From Haemophilus parainfluenzae (lineage in GTDB: Bacteria > Pseudomonadota > Gammaproteobacteria > Enterobacterales > Pasteurellaceae), in NCBI RefSeq assembly GCF_003252725.1, contig NZ_QEPO01000003.1:62001-126000 (forward strand): a DNA stretch of 64,000 bases, in the 5' to 3' direction. Shown here one piece after another: positions 40,493 through 50,067 of this stretch (positions are counted from its first letter, which is position 1; each line of letters begins with the position of its first letter). The position numbers and the translations under genes are program-made. The notes beneath the pieces are model-generated. The model saw only the letters and a list, made by a program, of their open reading frames with translations. It did no database searches and was not told where the DNA came from.

Positions 40493-40523
40493 AAACCCCG
40501 AAGTAATTCGGGGTTTTGTTTTA
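40493..40523 (+). terminator. Terminator of grcA
   Basis: A 10-bp stem (40493-40502 with 40507-40516) with a GTAA loop and a T-rich tail, 21 nt after the stop codon. Confidence 0.92.
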
Positions 40524-40639
40524 TCTAAAAGGTTTGAAAATTTGACCGCACTTTTCCCTTTCATCCCTAGCGATTTCCACGCTTTTCAGGTACAATCCGC
40601 CAGTTAAATTTAATGATTTTTGAGAAAACTAATCTATTT

Positions 40640-42436
40640 ATGAAGAATATTCGCAACTTTTCTATTATTGCCCATATTGACCATGGTAAATCGACCCTTT
40701 CTGACCGATTAATTCAGACCTGTGGAGGCCTTTCGGATCGTGAAATGGAAGCGCAAGTGTTGGATTCCATGGATCTTGAGCGTGAGCGCGGTATTACCAT
40801 TAAAGCGCAGAGCGTAACTTTAAATTATCAAGCCAAAGACGGTGAAACATACCAATTAAACTTTATCGATACACCAGGGCACGTGGACTTCTCTTATGAA
40901 GTGTCGCGTTCTCTTGCGGCTTGTGAAGGGGCATTGTTAGTTGTAGATGCGGGACAAGGTGTTGAAGCCCAAACCTTGGCAAACTGCTACACCGCCATTG
41001 AAATGGATTTAGAAGTAGTGCCGATTTTGAATAAAATCGACTTACCGGCAGCAGATCCTGAACGTGTTGCAGAAGAAATTGAAGACATCGTGGGTATTGA
41101 TGCGATGGAAGCGGTACGTTGTTCGGCTAAAACCGGTGTGGGTATCGAAGATGTATTAGAAGAAATTGTTGCGAAAATCCCCGCGCCAGAAGGTGATCCT
41201 GATGCACCATTACAAGCGTTGATTATTGACTCTTGGTTCGATAACTATTTAGGTGTGGTGTCATTAGTTCGTATTAAGAATGGTGTGTTGCGTAAAGGTG
41301 ACAAAATCAAAGTAATGTCCACAGGACAAGCTTACAACGTCGACCGTTTAGGGATTTTCACGCCAAAACAAGTGGATACGACCGTATTAAATACCGGCGA
41401 AGTAGGTTGGGTTGTTTGTGCGATTAAAGATATTTTAGGGGCACCAGTAGGGGATACCTTAACTCATCAACATAATCCAGCAAGCCATGTATTGCCAGGC
41501 TTTAAGAAAGTAAAACCACAGGTTTATGCAGGTTTATTCCCAGTGAGCTCTGACGATTATGAGGCTTTCCGTGATGCGTTAGGTAAATTAAGCTTAAACG
41601 ATGCATCGCTGTTCTATGAGCCAGAAAACTCAACGGCTTTAGGTTTTGGTTTCCGTTGTGGCTTCTTGGGGCTTTTACACATGGAGATCATTCAAGAGCG
41701 TTTAGAACGTGAATACGATCTTGATTTGATTACCACAGCACCAACTGTAATTTATGAAGTTGAAATGACCAATGGTGAAGTGGTTTATGTGGATAGTCCA
41801 TCAAAACTGCCACCATTAAATAATATTGCAGAAATTCGTGAGCCGATTGCAGAGTGTAATATGCTCGTGCCACAGGAATTCTTAGGTAACGTGATTACCC
41901 TTTGTGTGGAAAAACGTGGCGTACAAACTAATATGGTATATCACGGTAACCAAATTGCGTTAACTTATGAAATCCCAATGGGCGAAGTTGTCTTAGATTT
42001 CTTCGATCGCTTGAAATCAACATCGCGTGGTTATGCGTCTTTGGATTATGGTTTCAAACGTTTCCAAGCAGCGGACATGGTACGCGTGGATATCATGATC
42101 AATGGTGATCGTGTTGATGCGTTAGCATTAATTGTTCATAAAGATAATGCCCCTTATCGTGGTCGTGAATTAGTTGAAAAAATGCGTGAACTGATTCCAC
42201 GTCAACAATTTGATATCGCGATCCAAGCCGCGATTGGTAACCACATTATTGCGCGTTCAACGGTAAAACAATTGCGTAAAAACGTATTAGCAAAATGTTA
42301 TGGTGGTGACGTGAGCCGTAAGAAAAAACTCTTACAGAAACAGAAAGAAGGTAAAAAACGAATGAAATCTTTAGGTAACGTGGAAGTGCCGCAAGAAGCG
42401 TTTTTAGCGATCTTACATGTAGGTAAAGATAAATAG
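40640..42436 (+). CDS. lepA: Elongation factor 4 (LepA) back-translocating GTPase
   Basis: A 598-residue translational GTPase. G1 is AHIDHGKST (11-19), with DTPGHVDF and NKIDLP following, and the LepA-specific C-terminal region with [20 protein letters not shown]. It acts on stalled or mispositioned ribosomes and in 30S biogenesis. The ATG at 40640 fits the family; an upstream in-frame ATG at 40613 does not. First gene of lepA-lepB-rnc-era. Confidence 0.97.
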   Translation: MKNIRNFSIIAHIDHGKSTLSDRLIQTCGGLSDREMEAQVLDSMDLERERGITIKAQSVTLNYQAKDGETYQLNFIDTPGHVDFSYEVSRSLAACEGALLVVDAGQGVEAQTLANCYTAIEMDLEVVPILNKIDLPAADPERVAEEIEDIVGIDAMEAVRCSAKTGVGIEDVLEEIVAKIPAPEGDPDAPLQALIIDSWFDNYLGVVSLVRIKNGVLRKGDKIKVMSTGQAYNVDRLGIFTPKQVDTTVLNTGEVGWVVCAIKDILGAPVGDTLTHQHNPASHVLPGFKKVKPQVYAGLFPVSSDDYEAFRDALGKLSLNDASLFYEPENSTALGFGFRCGFLGLLHMEIIQERLEREYDLDLITTAPTVIYEVEMTNGEVVYVDSPSKLPPLNNIAEIREPIAECNMLVPQEFLGNVITLCVEKRGVQTNMVYHGNQIALTYEIPMGEVVLDFFDRLKSTSRGYASLDYGFKRFQAADMVRVDIMINGDRVDALALIVHKDNAPYRGRELVEKMRELIPRQQFDIAIQAAIGNHIIARSTVKQLRKNVLAKCYGGDVSRKKKLLQKQKEGKKRMKSLGNVEVPQEAFLAILHVGKDK

Positions 42437-42448
42437 GAAAGTAGAGCA

Positions 42449-43498
42449 ATGTCGAATGTATTTTTTATTCTGTTGTTAGCCGTAGGCTTTGCTGGTTGGA
42501 AAGCGTTAGATTATTTCCAACTGCCTAACACATTCAGTATTTTATTGCTGATTTTAACCGCACTTTCCGGCATTTTATGGTGCTATCACCGCTTTGCCGT
42601 GATGCCAAGACGTCGTCGTCAAATTGCACGCGCAGAACAACGTTCAGGCAAAGCATTAACAGACGAAGAAAAAGCGAAAATTGAGCCTATTTCAGAAGGT
42701 TCAGAATTTATTTCTTCGCTTTTCCCTGTGTTATCCGTGGTATTCCTTGTGCGTTCATTTATTTTTGAACCATTCCAAATTCCATCAGGATCAATGGAAG
42801 CGACGTTGCGCGTAGGGGATTTCCTCGTTGTTAATAAATATACTTATGGTATTAAAGACCCCATTTTCCAAAATACGATTATTGAAGGTAATAAACCAGA
42901 ACGTGGTGATGTGATCGTGTTTAAAGCGCCGGAACAAGCGTTACTTCGTACAAGTTTAGGGGCAACGCGAGCGGCTTATGCTGAAAATCTTGCATTAACA
43001 TCTAAAAACAATATGTCTGGGGTAGATTACATTAAACGTATTGTAGGGAAAGGCGGTGACCGCATTATCCTTGATGTTGAAAAAAGTGCTTTAACACTGG
43101 TTTATGGCAAAGATGGCAAACCTTGCGAAGTAGATTGCCAAACTAAAGCGTTTGAATATAAACAAGAACCTACAAATCCAGCATTCCCAACGCAAGTGGA
43201 ATATTTGGAAATCGGTGACGTGACACACAGTATTTTAGTGGAGCCAATGCGCCGTTATTCGGGGATTGAATTCTATCCACAAGAAGGCTTACCTACTGCA
43301 GAATGGATTGTGCCAGAAGGGCAATATTTTGTGATGGGTGATAACCGTGATCATAGTGATGACAGCCGTTTTTGGGGATTTGTACCAGAAAAAAATATCG
43401 TGGGTAAAGCCACTTATATTTGGATGAGTTTAGAAAAAGAACCAAATGAGTGGCCTACAGGCTTCCGTTTAGACCGTTTCTTTACAAAAATTAATTAA
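42449..43498 (+). CDS. lepB: Signal peptidase I
   Basis: A 349-residue membrane serine protease that cuts Sec and Tat signal peptides. Two N-terminal membrane segments are followed by the periplasmic domain with nucleophile Ser115 ([10 protein letters not shown]), general base Lys196 ([11 protein letters not shown]) and [15 protein letters not shown]. Begins 12 nt after lepA and ends 1 nt before rnc. An uptake signal codes part of the second membrane region (42557-42565). Confidence 0.96.
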   Translation: MSNVFFILLLAVGFAGWKALDYFQLPNTFSILLLILTALSGILWCYHRFAVMPRRRRQIARAEQRSGKALTDEEKAKIEPISEGSEFISSLFPVLSVVFLVRSFIFEPFQIPSGSMEATLRVGDFLVVNKYTYGIKDPIFQNTIIEGNKPERGDVIVFKAPEQALLRTSLGATRAAYAENLALTSKNNMSGVDYIKRIVGKGGDRIILDVEKSALTLVYGKDGKPCEVDCQTKAFEYKQEPTNPAFPTQVEYLEIGDVTHSILVEPMRRYSGIEFYPQEGLPTAEWIVPEGQYFVMGDNRDHSDDSRFWGFVPEKNIVGKATYIWMSLEKEPNEWPTGFRLDRFFTKIN

Positions 43499-43499
43499 T

Positions 43500-44183
43500 A
43501 TGAATCATTTAGATCGTCTAGAACGAAAAATTGGTTATCAATTTTCCGATCTAAAAAATTTAAAATTGGCACTGACACACCGCAGTGCCTCCACTCAACA
43601 TAATGAACGCCTAGAATTTCTAGGTGATTCGATTCTCAATTATGTCATTGCTGATGCGCTTTATCATCAATTCCCTCGTTGTAATGAAGGTGAACTGAGC
43701 AGAATGCGTGCAACATTAGTTCGAGAGCCAACTCTGGCGATGATTGCCCGTAATTTTGAGCTTGGAGATTATATGTCCTTAGGTTCAGGTGAATTGAAAA
43801 GTGGGGGATTTCGTCGCGAATCTATTTTGGCCGATTGTGTTGAAGCGGTAATTGGCGCAATGGCATTGGATTCAAGCTTTGATAAAGCGGCAGATATTGT
43901 GCGTAGTTGGTATAAAACCTTATTGGCTGAAATTAAGCCTGGCGATAACCAAAAAGATGCAAAAACGCGTTTACAAGAGTATTTACAAGGTAAGCATTTC
44001 GCTTTACCAACCTATGAAGTAATAAAAATTGAAGGTGAAGCACATTGCCAAACCTTCACCGTGGAATGTACAGTAAAAAACGTACCCAATATTGACCGCA
44101 CTTTTATTGCGAAAGGTTCTAGCCGCCGTAAAGCAGAACAAGCGGCCGCAGAACAAATCTTAAAAACATTGGAAATTAAATGA
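43500..44183 (+). CDS. rnc: Ribonuclease III
   Basis: A 227-residue double-strand-specific endonuclease for rRNA processing and mRNA turnover. The signature ERLEFLGDS is at 36-44, and a dsRNA-binding domain occupies about 155-225. Length is that of E. coli RNase III. Its end overlaps the era start by 4 bases (ATGA), the conserved rnc-era coupling. An uptake signal lies near the 3' end (44095-44103). Confidence 0.97.
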   Translation: MNHLDRLERKIGYQFSDLKNLKLALTHRSASTQHNERLEFLGDSILNYVIADALYHQFPRCNEGELSRMRATLVREPTLAMIARNFELGDYMSLGSGELKSGGFRRESILADCVEAVIGAMALDSSFDKAADIVRSWYKTLLAEIKPGDNQKDAKTRLQEYLQGKHFALPTYEVIKIEGEAHCQTFTVECTVKNVPNIDRTFIAKGSSRRKAEQAAAEQILKTLEIK

Positions 44184-45094
44184 CCGAATTAAATCAAGAA
44201 CAAGAGACCTATTGTGGCTTTATCGCTATCGTAGGTCGCCCAAATGTAGGGAAATCTACCCTGTTAAATAAAATTTTGGGACAAAAAATCTCGATTACAT
44301 CTCGCAAGGCGCAAACTACACGTCATCGTATTGTGGGAATTAAAACGGAAGGTATCTACCAAGAAATTTACGTAGATACGCCGGGGCTTCATATTGAAGA
44401 AAAACGAGCGATTAACCGTTTAATGAACCGTGCAGCAAGCTCGGCAATCGGGGATGTGGATCTTATTATTTTTGTCGTGGATGGCACACATTGGAATGCT
44501 GATGATGAAATGGTGTTAAACAAATTACGTAATGCCAAAGCGCCTGTTGTACTCGCTATCAACAAAGTTGACAATGTTAAGAATAAAGATGATTTATTGC
44601 CATTCATTACAGAATTAGGCAGTAAGTTTGATTTCGCACACATTGTGCCGATTTCTGCACAACGTGGTAATAACGTGCATCAATTAGAGAAAATTGTTCG
44701 TCAGTCCTTACGTAAAGGCGTTCATCACTTCCCTGAAGATTACGTGACCGATCGTTCACAACGTTTTATGGCGTCGGAAATTATCCGTGAAAAATTGATG
44801 CGCTTTACCGGTGAGGAATTACCTTATTCTGTGACTGTTGAAATTGAACAATTCAAAGTAAATGAGCGTGGTACTTACGAGATTAATGGTTTGATTTTAG
44901 TTGAGCGTGAAGGTCAAAAGAAAATGGTGATTGGTGCTCAAGGACAAAAAATTAAAACCATTGGTATGGAAGCGCGCGCTGACATGGAACGCTTATTTGA
45001 TAATAAAGTACATCTAGAACTTTGGGTCAAAGTGAAGTCTGGTTGGGCGGACGATGAACGCGCCTTAAGAAGTTTGGGGTATATGGACGAATAA
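44180..45094 (+). CDS. era: GTPase Era
   Basis: A 304-residue GTPase that checks 16S rRNA 3'-end maturation and 30S assembly. G1 GRPNVGKS (19-26), DTPG, NKVD and a C-terminal KH domain with the loop [11 protein letters not shown] are present. Last gene of lepA-lepB-rnc-era; no strong terminator is visible in the 77 nt before the next gene, which has its own promoter. Confidence 0.97.
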   Translation: MTELNQEQETYCGFIAIVGRPNVGKSTLLNKILGQKISITSRKAQTTRHRIVGIKTEGIYQEIYVDTPGLHIEEKRAINRLMNRAASSAIGDVDLIIFVVDGTHWNADDEMVLNKLRNAKAPVVLAINKVDNVKNKDDLLPFITELGSKFDFAHIVPISAQRGNNVHQLEKIVRQSLRKGVHHFPEDYVTDRSQRFMASEIIREKLMRFTGEELPYSVTVEIEQFKVNERGTYEINGLILVEREGQKKMVIGAQGQKIKTIGMEARADMERLFDNKVHLELWVKVKSGWADDERALRSLGYMDE

Positions 45095-45098
45095 AAAC

Positions 45099-45127
45099 TT
45101 GAGTAATACTCTATACTATTCTATTAT
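45099..45127 (+). promoter_or_regulatory. Putative promoter of the phospholipid cassette
   Basis: TTGAGT (45099-45104) and TATTAT (45122-45127) with 17-nt spacing place a start near 45134, 38 nt upstream of the first gene's ATG, which has an AAGGAGATG ribosome-binding site. Confidence 0.5.
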
Positions 45128-45171
45128 TAGCGAAATTTTTATGTTTACTAATAAAAACAAGGAGATGGTAG

Positions 45172-45777
45172 ATGAGTATCTATGCCTTAAAACCCAAATT
45201 TCAGAATTTACTTCGGCCTTTAGTTAGGCAATTAGCGGCAAAAGGCGTAACAGCAAATCAAGTTACGCTAATTGCTTGCTTACTTTCTATTTTATTAGGT
45301 GTGGTTCTCGCACTATTTCCGACATTTTCTTCTCTTTTCTTCCTTATCCCTATTTGGTTATTTTTGCGTATGGCGTTGAATGCTATTGATGGAATGCTTG
45401 CACGTGAATTCAATCAAAAAAGTCGATTAGGGGGGTATCTTAATGAAATTACTGATGTCGTCTCTGATGCAGCACTTTACCTTCCTTTTGCTTTTGTCGC
45501 ACCTTTTGATGGTATTCAAATCTCAGGTATTATTTGGCTTGCCGCGTTGAGTGAGTTATGTGGTATTTTGGGGCAAGTTCAAGGCAAAACGCGTCGTTAT
45601 GATGGTCCAATGGGTAAAAGCGATCGTGCGTTTGTGTTTGGTGTACTCGGTTTACTCTATGCGGTGAATGGTAGCTTGCATTCACTTTTCTGGTGGGTAG
45701 CCAATATCCTGATTATCTTGCTCATCGTGACTTGTATTAAGCGAGTAAAAAATGGATTAGCGGAAGTGGCAGAGTAA
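45172..45777 (+). CDS. YnbA-like CDP-alcohol phosphatidyltransferase with altered motif
   Basis: A 201-residue integral membrane protein of the CDP-alcohol phosphotransferase family, which joins CDP-diacylglycerol to an alcohol head group. The motif is recognisable as Asn70-x2-Asp73-Gly-x2-Ala-Arg78-x8-Gly87-x3-Asn91-x3-Asp95. In canonical members the first and third positions are Asp; here both are Asn, so metal binding must differ. From memory E. coli YnbA, also 201 residues, shows the same changes. The gene is followed by an acyltransferase and a CdsA-like gene in a tight run. The acceptor alcohol is unknown; even catalysis is not assured. Confidence 0.78.
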   Translation: MSIYALKPKFQNLLRPLVRQLAAKGVTANQVTLIACLLSILLGVVLALFPTFSSLFFLIPIWLFLRMALNAIDGMLAREFNQKSRLGGYLNEITDVVSDAALYLPFAFVAPFDGIQISGIIWLAALSELCGILGQVQGKTRRYDGPMGKSDRAFVFGVLGLLYAVNGSLHSLFWWVANILIILLIVTCIKRVKNGLAEVAE

Positions 45778-45788
45778 TAGGAGTAAAT

Positions 45789-46421
45789 ATGATCGCGAGA
45801 TTAATCGATTTTTTATTGTGTCGTTTTGCCTCTTTTATTACAGGTGTTCGACCTCAAGCAGCAATTGCTGAACAATCTTCAGAGGGGCATCGTGTCTATT
45901 TTGCCAATCATAATAGTCATGGGGATTTTATTTTGCTTTGGATTTCATTGCCTTATGAAGTGAGAAAGCAAACCCGCCCTGTTGCAGGCAAAGACTATTG
46001 GACGAAAGGCGCAATTCGTCGCTTTTTAGCCTATAAAGTTTTCAATATGTTACTCATTGAGCGTAATAACCAAGATCCAAAAGCCGCCATACGACAAATG
46101 AGTGAAGCATTAGTCAATGACTCCCTGATTATTTTCCCTGAAGGAACTCGTAAGATGGATGATGATTTGCCTCTCCAACCCTTTAAAAGTGGTTTGTATT
46201 ATCTAGCAAAAGAAAATCTTGATTGTGAATTTGTCCCAGTTTGGATTAGTAATATGAATAATGTTTTACCAAAAGGCTTTATTTTACCGATCCCGTTGTT
46301 ATGTGATCTTTATGTCGGTGAACCATTAAAAATTGGGACAGATGAGACTAAAGGTGAATTTTTAACACGTGCGCAATCGGCATTATTAAGTTTAAACATC
46401 AGTGAAAAAGGCAAATCTTAG
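45789..46421 (+). CDS. PlsC-type 1-acyl-glycerol-3-phosphate acyltransferase-like protein
   Basis: A 210-residue acyltransferase with the PlsC motif I HNSHGD (His41, Asp46) and motif III FPEGTR (116-121). Such enzymes add the second acyl chain to lysophosphatidic acid, or acylate related lysolipids. It is shorter than housekeeping PlsC and lies between the YnbA-like and CdsA-like genes, 11 nt after the first and about 9 nt before the next, so it is probably a dedicated member of this cassette. The ATG follows AGGAG. Confidence 0.85.
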   Translation: MIARLIDFLLCRFASFITGVRPQAAIAEQSSEGHRVYFANHNSHGDFILLWISLPYEVRKQTRPVAGKDYWTKGAIRRFLAYKVFNMLLIERNNQDPKAAIRQMSEALVNDSLIIFPEGTRKMDDDLPLQPFKSGLYYLAKENLDCEFVPVWISNMNNVLPKGFILPIPLLCDLYVGEPLKIGTDETKGEFLTRAQSALLSLNISEKGKS

Positions 46422-46430
46422 GAGTAAATG

Positions 46431-47363
46431 ATGACGGAAATATGGCAACTCTTCGGTGGTTTATTCATCGCCTTAATTTTTGCTTCCACAGTGGGATATA
46501 TTTTAAAACGCAGATCGGGCGTGGATACACCTAACAGTGTTATTGATAACCTAAACGCACGCATCAATGCTTGGTGGGTGATGATTGGGATTATCTTTAT
46601 TGCGAGCTTATTAGGCTTTTATGGCGTGATTGTGCTCTTTTTGATTATTTCATTTATGGGATTGCGTGAGTTTCTTTCTCTGTTGAATATTCGTCGAGGC
46701 GATCATCTTGCACTCGCAGCCTGTTTTTATGTGATCTTGCCATTGCAATATTTTTTAGTCGCCATTGATTGGTTTAGTATGTTTACTATCTTTATTCCCG
46801 TATATGGCTTCTTATTTTTACCGATTCTTTCAGCATTACTGGGTGACCCAGCGAATTTCTTAGATCGTTCTACGAAAATTCAGTGGGCATTGATGATTAG
46901 CGTATTCTGTATTTCACATATCCCCGCTTTATTGACACTTGATATCTCAGGTTATGAAGGAAAAAATCTTTTATTAATGATCTTCTTAATCTTGGTAGTA
47001 CAGTCAAGTGATGTGTTGCAATACGTTTGGGGTAAACTCTTCGGTAAACATAAAATTGCGCCAACCTTGTCACCATCCAAAACGGTAGAAGGTTTTGTTG
47101 GTGGGGTATTAAGCGCAAGTTTATTAGGTATGCTACTTCATTGGATGACACCATTTTATGCATGGCAAGCCTTTTTAATGAGTCTGTTAATTTGCTTAAT
47201 GGGATTCTTAGGTGGACTCGTGATGTCGGCAATGAAACGCAGTATGGGTGTGAAAGACTGGGGGAATATGATCAGTGGCCATGGTGGTATTTTAGATCGA
47301 ATGGATTCACTTTGTTTCTCCGCACCTATTTTCTTCCATGTGGTGCGTTATTTCTGGGCATAG
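46431..47363 (+). CDS. CdsA-like phosphatidate cytidylyltransferase (YnbB-like)
   Basis: A 310-residue polytopic protein that makes CDP-diacylglycerol from phosphatidate and CTP. The full signature is present near the C-terminus: SAMKRSMGVKDWGN, then GHGGILDRMDS, with the conserved lysine-aspartate and the DRMD metal site. SPSKTVEGFVGG is also typical. I chose the second of two adjacent ATGs (46431) because AGGAG lies 6 nt before it. As the third gene it completes a local pathway: acylation, CDP activation, head-group transfer. It is likely a paralogue of the housekeeping cdsA. Confidence 0.88.
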   Translation: MTEIWQLFGGLFIALIFASTVGYILKRRSGVDTPNSVIDNLNARINAWWVMIGIIFIASLLGFYGVIVLFLIISFMGLREFLSLLNIRRGDHLALAACFYVILPLQYFLVAIDWFSMFTIFIPVYGFLFLPILSALLGDPANFLDRSTKIQWALMISVFCISHIPALLTLDISGYEGKNLLLMIFLILVVQSSDVLQYVWGKLFGKHKIAPTLSPSKTVEGFVGGVLSASLLGMLLHWMTPFYAWQAFLMSLLICLMGFLGGLVMSAMKRSMGVKDWGNMISGHGGILDRMDSLCFSAPIFFHVVRYFWA

Positions 47364-47380
47364 TTATAAATCATGAAATA

Positions 47381-47412
47381 AAAAAAGAGCGGTTAATTAA
47401 CCGCTCTTTTTT
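47381..47412. terminator. Bidirectional terminator between the cdsA-like gene and alaA
   Basis: A perfect 32-bp palindrome (16-bp arms) with a six-A start and six-T end and a GC core, placed between converging genes. Confidence 0.92.
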
Positions 47413-47413
47413 A

Positions 47414-48628
47414 TTATTGACGATAAGTTTCTAAGAATCGCGCCAATTTGCCAATGGCTTCTTCTAATTGACCGGTATAAGGAAGTGTCACCACACGGAA
47501 GTGATCCGGTGAGTGCCAGTTAAATCCTTTACCATGCACGAGAAGTACTTTCTCTTTACGTAATAAATCGAGCACAAATTTTTCATCACTATGAATGTTG
47601 AATTTTTGGATGTCGAGTTTCGGGAACATATACATCGCCCCCATTGGTTTTACGCAGCTAATACCCGGGATTTGAGTCAGTAACTCATAGGCTTTATTAC
47701 GTTGTTCCAGTAAACGCCCGCCCGGTTGAACAAATTCATTAATACTTTGGTAGCCGCCTAATGCTGTTTGAATGGCGTGCTGCATTGGTACGTTTGCACA
47801 TAAACGCATAGACGCTAGCATATCTAAGCCTTCAATATAGCCTTTAGCATGTTGTTTCGGCCCATTTAAAATCATCCAACCTTGACGAAAACCCGCAACA
47901 CGATATGCTTTTGATAAGCCATTGAATGTAATGGTTAATACATCTGGTGCAAGGGCTGCAATATGATGGTGGACAGCACCATCGTAGAGAATTTTGTCAT
48001 AAATTTCATCCGCAAAAATAATGAGATTATTTTCACGTGCAACTTGGATAATTTCTTCGAGTAACTCTTTGCTATAAACCGCACCCGTCGGGTTGTTCGG
48101 GTTGATCACTACGATAGCTTTAGTTTTGGCATTGACTTTCGACCGAATATCATCAATAGCAGGGAACCAACCCGCTTCTTCATCACATAAATAATGCACC
48201 GCGTTTCCGCCCGCTAACGTTACCGCCGCCGTCCATAATGGATAATCCGGCATTGGAACCAATACCTCATCACCATCATTAAGAAGGGCTTGCATGGACA
48301 TGGTAATCAATTCAGATACACCGTTCCCGATGTACACATCGTTTACTGTCGCATCATGAATACCTTTAGACTGATAGTATTGCACGATAGCTTTACGTGC
48401 AGAATACAAACCTTTGGAATCGCAATAACCTTGTGCAGAAGGTAAGTTGCGGATTACATCGACTAAAATTTCATCTGGCGCTTCAAAACCAAATGGGGCA
48501 GGGTTGCCGATATTAAGTTTTAAAATTTTATTGCCTTCTTCTTCTAGGCGTAAAGCTTCTTTGTGAACCGGTCCACGAATATCGTAGCAAACGTGTTCTA
48601 ATTTGTCTGATTTCGGAAAAGATCTCAT
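47414..48628 (-). CDS. alaA: Alanine transaminase AlaA (YfbQ), PLP-dependent
   Basis: A 404-residue class I aminotransferase that converts pyruvate and glutamate to alanine and 2-oxoglutarate. The PLP lysine is Lys240 in NGLSKAYR, with NPNNPTGAVY and IFADEIYDKI as other cofactor contacts. The N-terminus KLEHVCYDIRGPVHKEA matches E. coli AlaA. The ATG at 48628 is preferred because AGGATG lies at a proper distance; an ATG 9 nt upstream sits on that site. Divergent from menF. Confidence 0.92.
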   Translation of the reverse strand: MRSFPKSDKLEHVCYDIRGPVHKEALRLEEEGNKILKLNIGNPAPFGFEAPDEILVDVIRNLPSAQGYCDSKGLYSARKAIVQYYQSKGIHDATVNDVYIGNGVSELITMSMQALLNDGDEVLVPMPDYPLWTAAVTLAGGNAVHYLCDEEAGWFPAIDDIRSKVNAKTKAIVVINPNNPTGAVYSKELLEEIIQVARENNLIIFADEIYDKILYDGAVHHHIAALAPDVLTITFNGLSKAYRVAGFRQGWMILNGPKQHAKGYIEGLDMLASMRLCANVPMQHAIQTALGGYQSINEFVQPGGRLLEQRNKAYELLTQIPGISCVKPMGAMYMFPKLDIQKFNIHSDEKFVLDLLRKEKVLLVHGKGFNWHSPDHFRVVTLPYTGQLEEAIGKLARFLETYRQ

Positions 48629-48781
48629 TAGTAACATCCTATGATAATTAGATTTTCATTCAAAAATTGTGTCTAATTTACGCTTAAATTCTTATCTTGA
48701 AAAGATTTAATAAAAAAATTTTTTGAATGTATTAAAGTGCGGTAGAATATGGGCTAATTTTTTTGTGTTTTATTATTTTTC

Positions 48782-50062
48782 ATGGGCCCTTTAGAACAAG
48801 CTAAATCTGAGCTAATTCGCCAATTTGAAACTTTGGCGATAACTGATCAGCAACCCGCTATTGCACGTCTTCAGATGAAGATGAAATTGGGGGTTGATCT
48901 TTTGGCATGGATGAAAGGACAGCTTGTTTATCCACAATTTTATTTACGTTTTCGTGATGAAGATAAAACCGTCGCAGCGGTGGGGAAAGTGCGGTCATTT
49001 TCAGATGTGAATTTAGCACAGAAATTTATTCAAGATCACAATTTCCCGTTAGTGGGCGGTTTACAGTTCCAAGGTGAAAGTCAGTTTATTTTGCCGCAAG
49101 TTTTAATTGAACAGCAAAATGGTGAGAGCGTGGTTTCAGTTTTTGTTGAGCCAAATGAGCTTGATTCGGCAAAAATGATTTTGAATTCATTTGAAAAAAT
49201 GACCGCACTTTCACCGCTTAATCAATTAACCATCAAAAGTGTAGAGCCAAAAGCGAATCAAGACACCTGGTGTAACTGGGTCAATCAAGCACTCACTCGA
49301 ATTCGACAGGGTGAATTGACTAAGCTCGTTTTGGCAAATGAAACCGTGTTTGGTATTCAGGGTGAGCTAAACGGAAAAGATTTTCTTGCTGCAAGCCAAG
49401 CAAAAAATAGTGGTTGTTACCATTTTTTATGGGCAGATAATGCTCAAAACTGTTTTGTGGGATCGACACCAGAACGCTTATTTGCACGTGATGATCGTCA
49501 GTTATTCACGGAAGCGCTTGCAGGGACAGCACCTGTTAGTGATAATCCGAGTGAAAATGACGAACGTGCGAATTGGCTGTTAAATGATGAAAAAAACCTC
49601 AATGAAAACTGGTTGGTGGTTGAAGATATTTCACAAAATATCAGTCACTTAGTGGAACAAATTACTGTTGATGATGTCGCATTAAAGTCACTACGCAAAG
49701 TGCAGCATTTAATTAGAAAAATGCAAGCAAAATTGACCGCAGTTTGTACGGATGCCGATTTGCTGAAAGCGATCCATCCAACGGCGGCTGTATCCGGCTT
49801 ACCACAGCAGCAAGCGAAGAAAGCCTTGGCTGAAATAGAAACCTTTGATCGTCGTTGGTATGCCGGTACATTAGGTGTGATGAATCAACATCTATCAGAA
49901 TTTTGTGTCACCATTCGTTCGGCTTTTATCGAAGAAAAACAAGTGCGTGTATTTGCTGGAGCCGGTATTGTAGAAGGCTCACAACCTGTAGAAGAGTGGT
50001 TGGAAATTGAACGTAAAGCGGCAGGGCTCATTTCCCTGTTTGCAGAGAATAACGGAGAATAA
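48782..50062 (+). CDS. menF: Isochorismate synthase MenF
   Basis: A 426-residue chorismate-utilising enzyme that makes isochorismate, the first committed step to menaquinone. The C-terminal catalytic core shows KLVLANETVF, FVGSTPERLF, TEALAGTAP, HPTAAVSGLPQQ and the end AGAGIVEGSQPVEEW. The ATG begins the conserved N-terminal domain, although no good ribosome-binding site is visible. menD follows after 5 nt. Two uptake signals lie in frame (48987-48995 and 49202-49210). Confidence 0.93.
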   Translation: MGPLEQAKSELIRQFETLAITDQQPAIARLQMKMKLGVDLLAWMKGQLVYPQFYLRFRDEDKTVAAVGKVRSFSDVNLAQKFIQDHNFPLVGGLQFQGESQFILPQVLIEQQNGESVVSVFVEPNELDSAKMILNSFEKMTALSPLNQLTIKSVEPKANQDTWCNWVNQALTRIRQGELTKLVLANETVFGIQGELNGKDFLAASQAKNSGCYHFLWADNAQNCFVGSTPERLFARDDRQLFTEALAGTAPVSDNPSENDERANWLLNDEKNLNENWLVVEDISQNISHLVEQITVDDVALKSLRKVQHLIRKMQAKLTAVCTDADLLKAIHPTAAVSGLPQQQAKKALAEIETFDRRWYAGTLGVMNQHLSEFCVTIRSAFIEEKQVRVFAGAGIVEGSQPVEEWLEIERKAAGLISLFAENNGE

Positions 50063-50067
50063 GAAGA

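Noticed and set aside
46897-47232. 111-codon open frame on the minus strand
   Set aside because: Antisense to the CdsA-like gene with no start signal or domain.
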